64,000 nt of DNA from Salinicoccus roseus (GTDB taxonomy: Bacteria > Bacillota > Bacilli > Staphylococcales > Salinicoccaceae): contig NZ_RKQJ01000001.1 of the NCBI RefSeq assembly GCF_003814515.1, positions 1,302,001 to 1,366,000 on the forward strand, read 5' to 3'. Below the pieces are notes generated by a model. It was not told the origin of the DNA, searched no databases, and saw only the letters and a program-made list of their open reading frames with translations. Below are positions 63,391 to 64,000 of the stretch, piece by piece (positions within the stretch are counted from its first letter, which is position 1; each line of letters opens with the position of its first letter). A program made the translations under genes and the position numbers.

Positions 63391-64000
63391 ATGGAAAAAG
63401 ACAGTGCCAGACAATATGAATATCTATCGGAAAACCCCGATATCAAAACCCTCCCGATCATGCTGTCGCTCATCATCGGGGCATTTTTTGCAATTTTGAA
63501 TGAAACGCTCCTCAATATTGCGCTTACGACATTAATGGATCAATTCGACATCACCTTGCCGACCGTGCAGTGGATGGCTACAGGCTTCATGCTCGTCATG
63601 GGCATCGTCATTCCCGTCTCGGCCCTACTGATCCAATGGTTCACCACCCGTCAGCTTTTCCTGGGGACGATGATCATATTCACTCTCGGTACAGCCATTG
63701 CCGCCTCCGCCCCGACATTCGGCATCCTGCTGACCGGCCGCCTGATACAGGCAGTGGGCACCGGCATGCTGATGCCGATCATGTTCAATGTGTTCCTGCT
63801 CATGTACCCGCCCCATAAACGTGGCAGAATCATGGGAATCGTCGGCCTCGTCATCATGTTCGCTCCAGCCATCGGCCCGACACTTTCAGGCATCATAGTA
63901 GAATACCTCGGATGGCGTTTCCTCTTCATCACCGTCATTCCGTTCTCATTATTTTCCATAGTATTCGCCTATTTCTTCCTGGTCAATGTATCGGAAGTGA
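63391..64000 (+). CDS. DHA2-type MFS multidrug exporter (EmrB/QacA family), 3' part beyond window
   Basis: The first 203 residues are visible: six hydrophobic helices with LNETLLNIALTTLMDQFDI, TVQWMATGFMLVMGIVIPVSALLI, RLIQAVGTGMLMPIMFNVFLLMYPPHKRG and GLVIMFAPAIGPTLSGIIVE (motif C of drug antiporters). EmrB/QacA proteins with 14 helices export drugs or lipophilic ions in exchange for protons. AGGAGATCTATAT precedes the ATG at 63391. Confidence 0.88.
   Translation, partial: MEKDSARQYEYLSENPDIKTLPIMLSLIIGAFFAILNETLLNIALTTLMDQFDITLPTVQWMATGFMLVMGIVIPVSALLIQWFTTRQLFLGTMIIFTLGTAIAASAPTFGILLTGRLIQAVGTGMLMPIMFNVFLLMYPPHKRGRIMGIVGLVIMFAPAIGPTLSGIIVEYLGWRFLFITVIPFSLFSIVFAYFFLVNVSEV

Overview
The window looks like chromosome of a Gram-positive coccus of the family Staphylococcaceae with a GC content near 50 percent, most like Salinicoccus or a close relative. 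This placement is inferred from the staphylococcal-type narGHJI-nreABC-narT nitrate respiration locus, a PhoPR system, an Sle1-like LysM/CHAP cell-wall hydrolase with a WalR-type site, strong GGAGG ribosome binding sites, and sites matching the SigB, CodY and NreC consensus sequences. No rRNA, tRNA, insertion sequence, prophage or CRISPR array is visible. The gene order is compact and looks like core chromosome.

Left part (1-21.9 kb): a partial CNNM/DUF21 transporter gene with a structured leader, a DegV protein, then a large anaerobic respiration and molybdenum cofactor block. On the minus strand, in transcription order, it reads narG-narH-narJ-narI-nreA-nreB-nreC-hemerythrin-narT-moeB-moaB, then (after the convergent moaC on the plus strand) moeA-mobB-moaE-moaD-mobA-moaA-cydD-cydC. 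NarGHI is the membrane nitrate reductase, NarJ its assembly chaperone, NarT the nitrate/nitrite transporter and NreABC the nitrate/oxygen sensing system. The Moa/Mob/Moe proteins make the molybdopterin cofactor that NarG needs, and CydDC exports thiols needed for cytochrome assembly. NreC-like palindromes lie upstream of narG and narT.

Middle (21.9-48 kb): phoPR; a divergent ScdA-type iron-sulfur repair protein; a SigB-type promoter driving a 322-residue charged protein; a LOG-family protein; and a peptide uptake locus. That locus has three tandem paralogous substrate-binding lipoproteins, each with its own promoter and terminator, divergent from a permease-permease-ATPase-ATPase operon preceded by a 14/15 CodY box. 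After it come a DUF456 protein, an MFS exporter, a LysR regulator, a SigB-type stress SDR, a DUF402 protein, a GntR-ATPase-permease operon of YtrA/YtrB type, a second SDR, a YebC regulator and a Bax-inhibitor-1-like protein.

Right part (48-64 kb): the LysM/CHAP hydrolase, a Rossmann-fold protein, an MFS transporter, a small potassium channel, a DAACS symporter, an acetyltransferase and the queuosine precursor genes queC-queD-queE-(FrnE-type DsbA)-queF, with a preQ1-I riboswitch just ahead of queF. These are followed by a gamma-glutamyltransferase, the tRNA hydroxylase trhO, an acrylyl-CoA reductase-like MDR protein, a BASS-family transporter, an O-methyltransferase, a previously easy-to-miss 53-residue ORF, and the start of a DHA2 drug exporter gene cut by the window end.

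The best leads are the structured leader of the CNNM gene, the intercistronic preQ1 riboswitch, the hemerythrin gene inside the nitrate locus, the ScdA homologue without its Cys-Cys motif, the stress SDR with Asn in place of the catalytic Lys, the CodY-linked three-binding-protein peptide system, and a 42-bp perfect palindrome shared by the moaC and moaB stop regions. I found no convincing wholly new multi-gene system.
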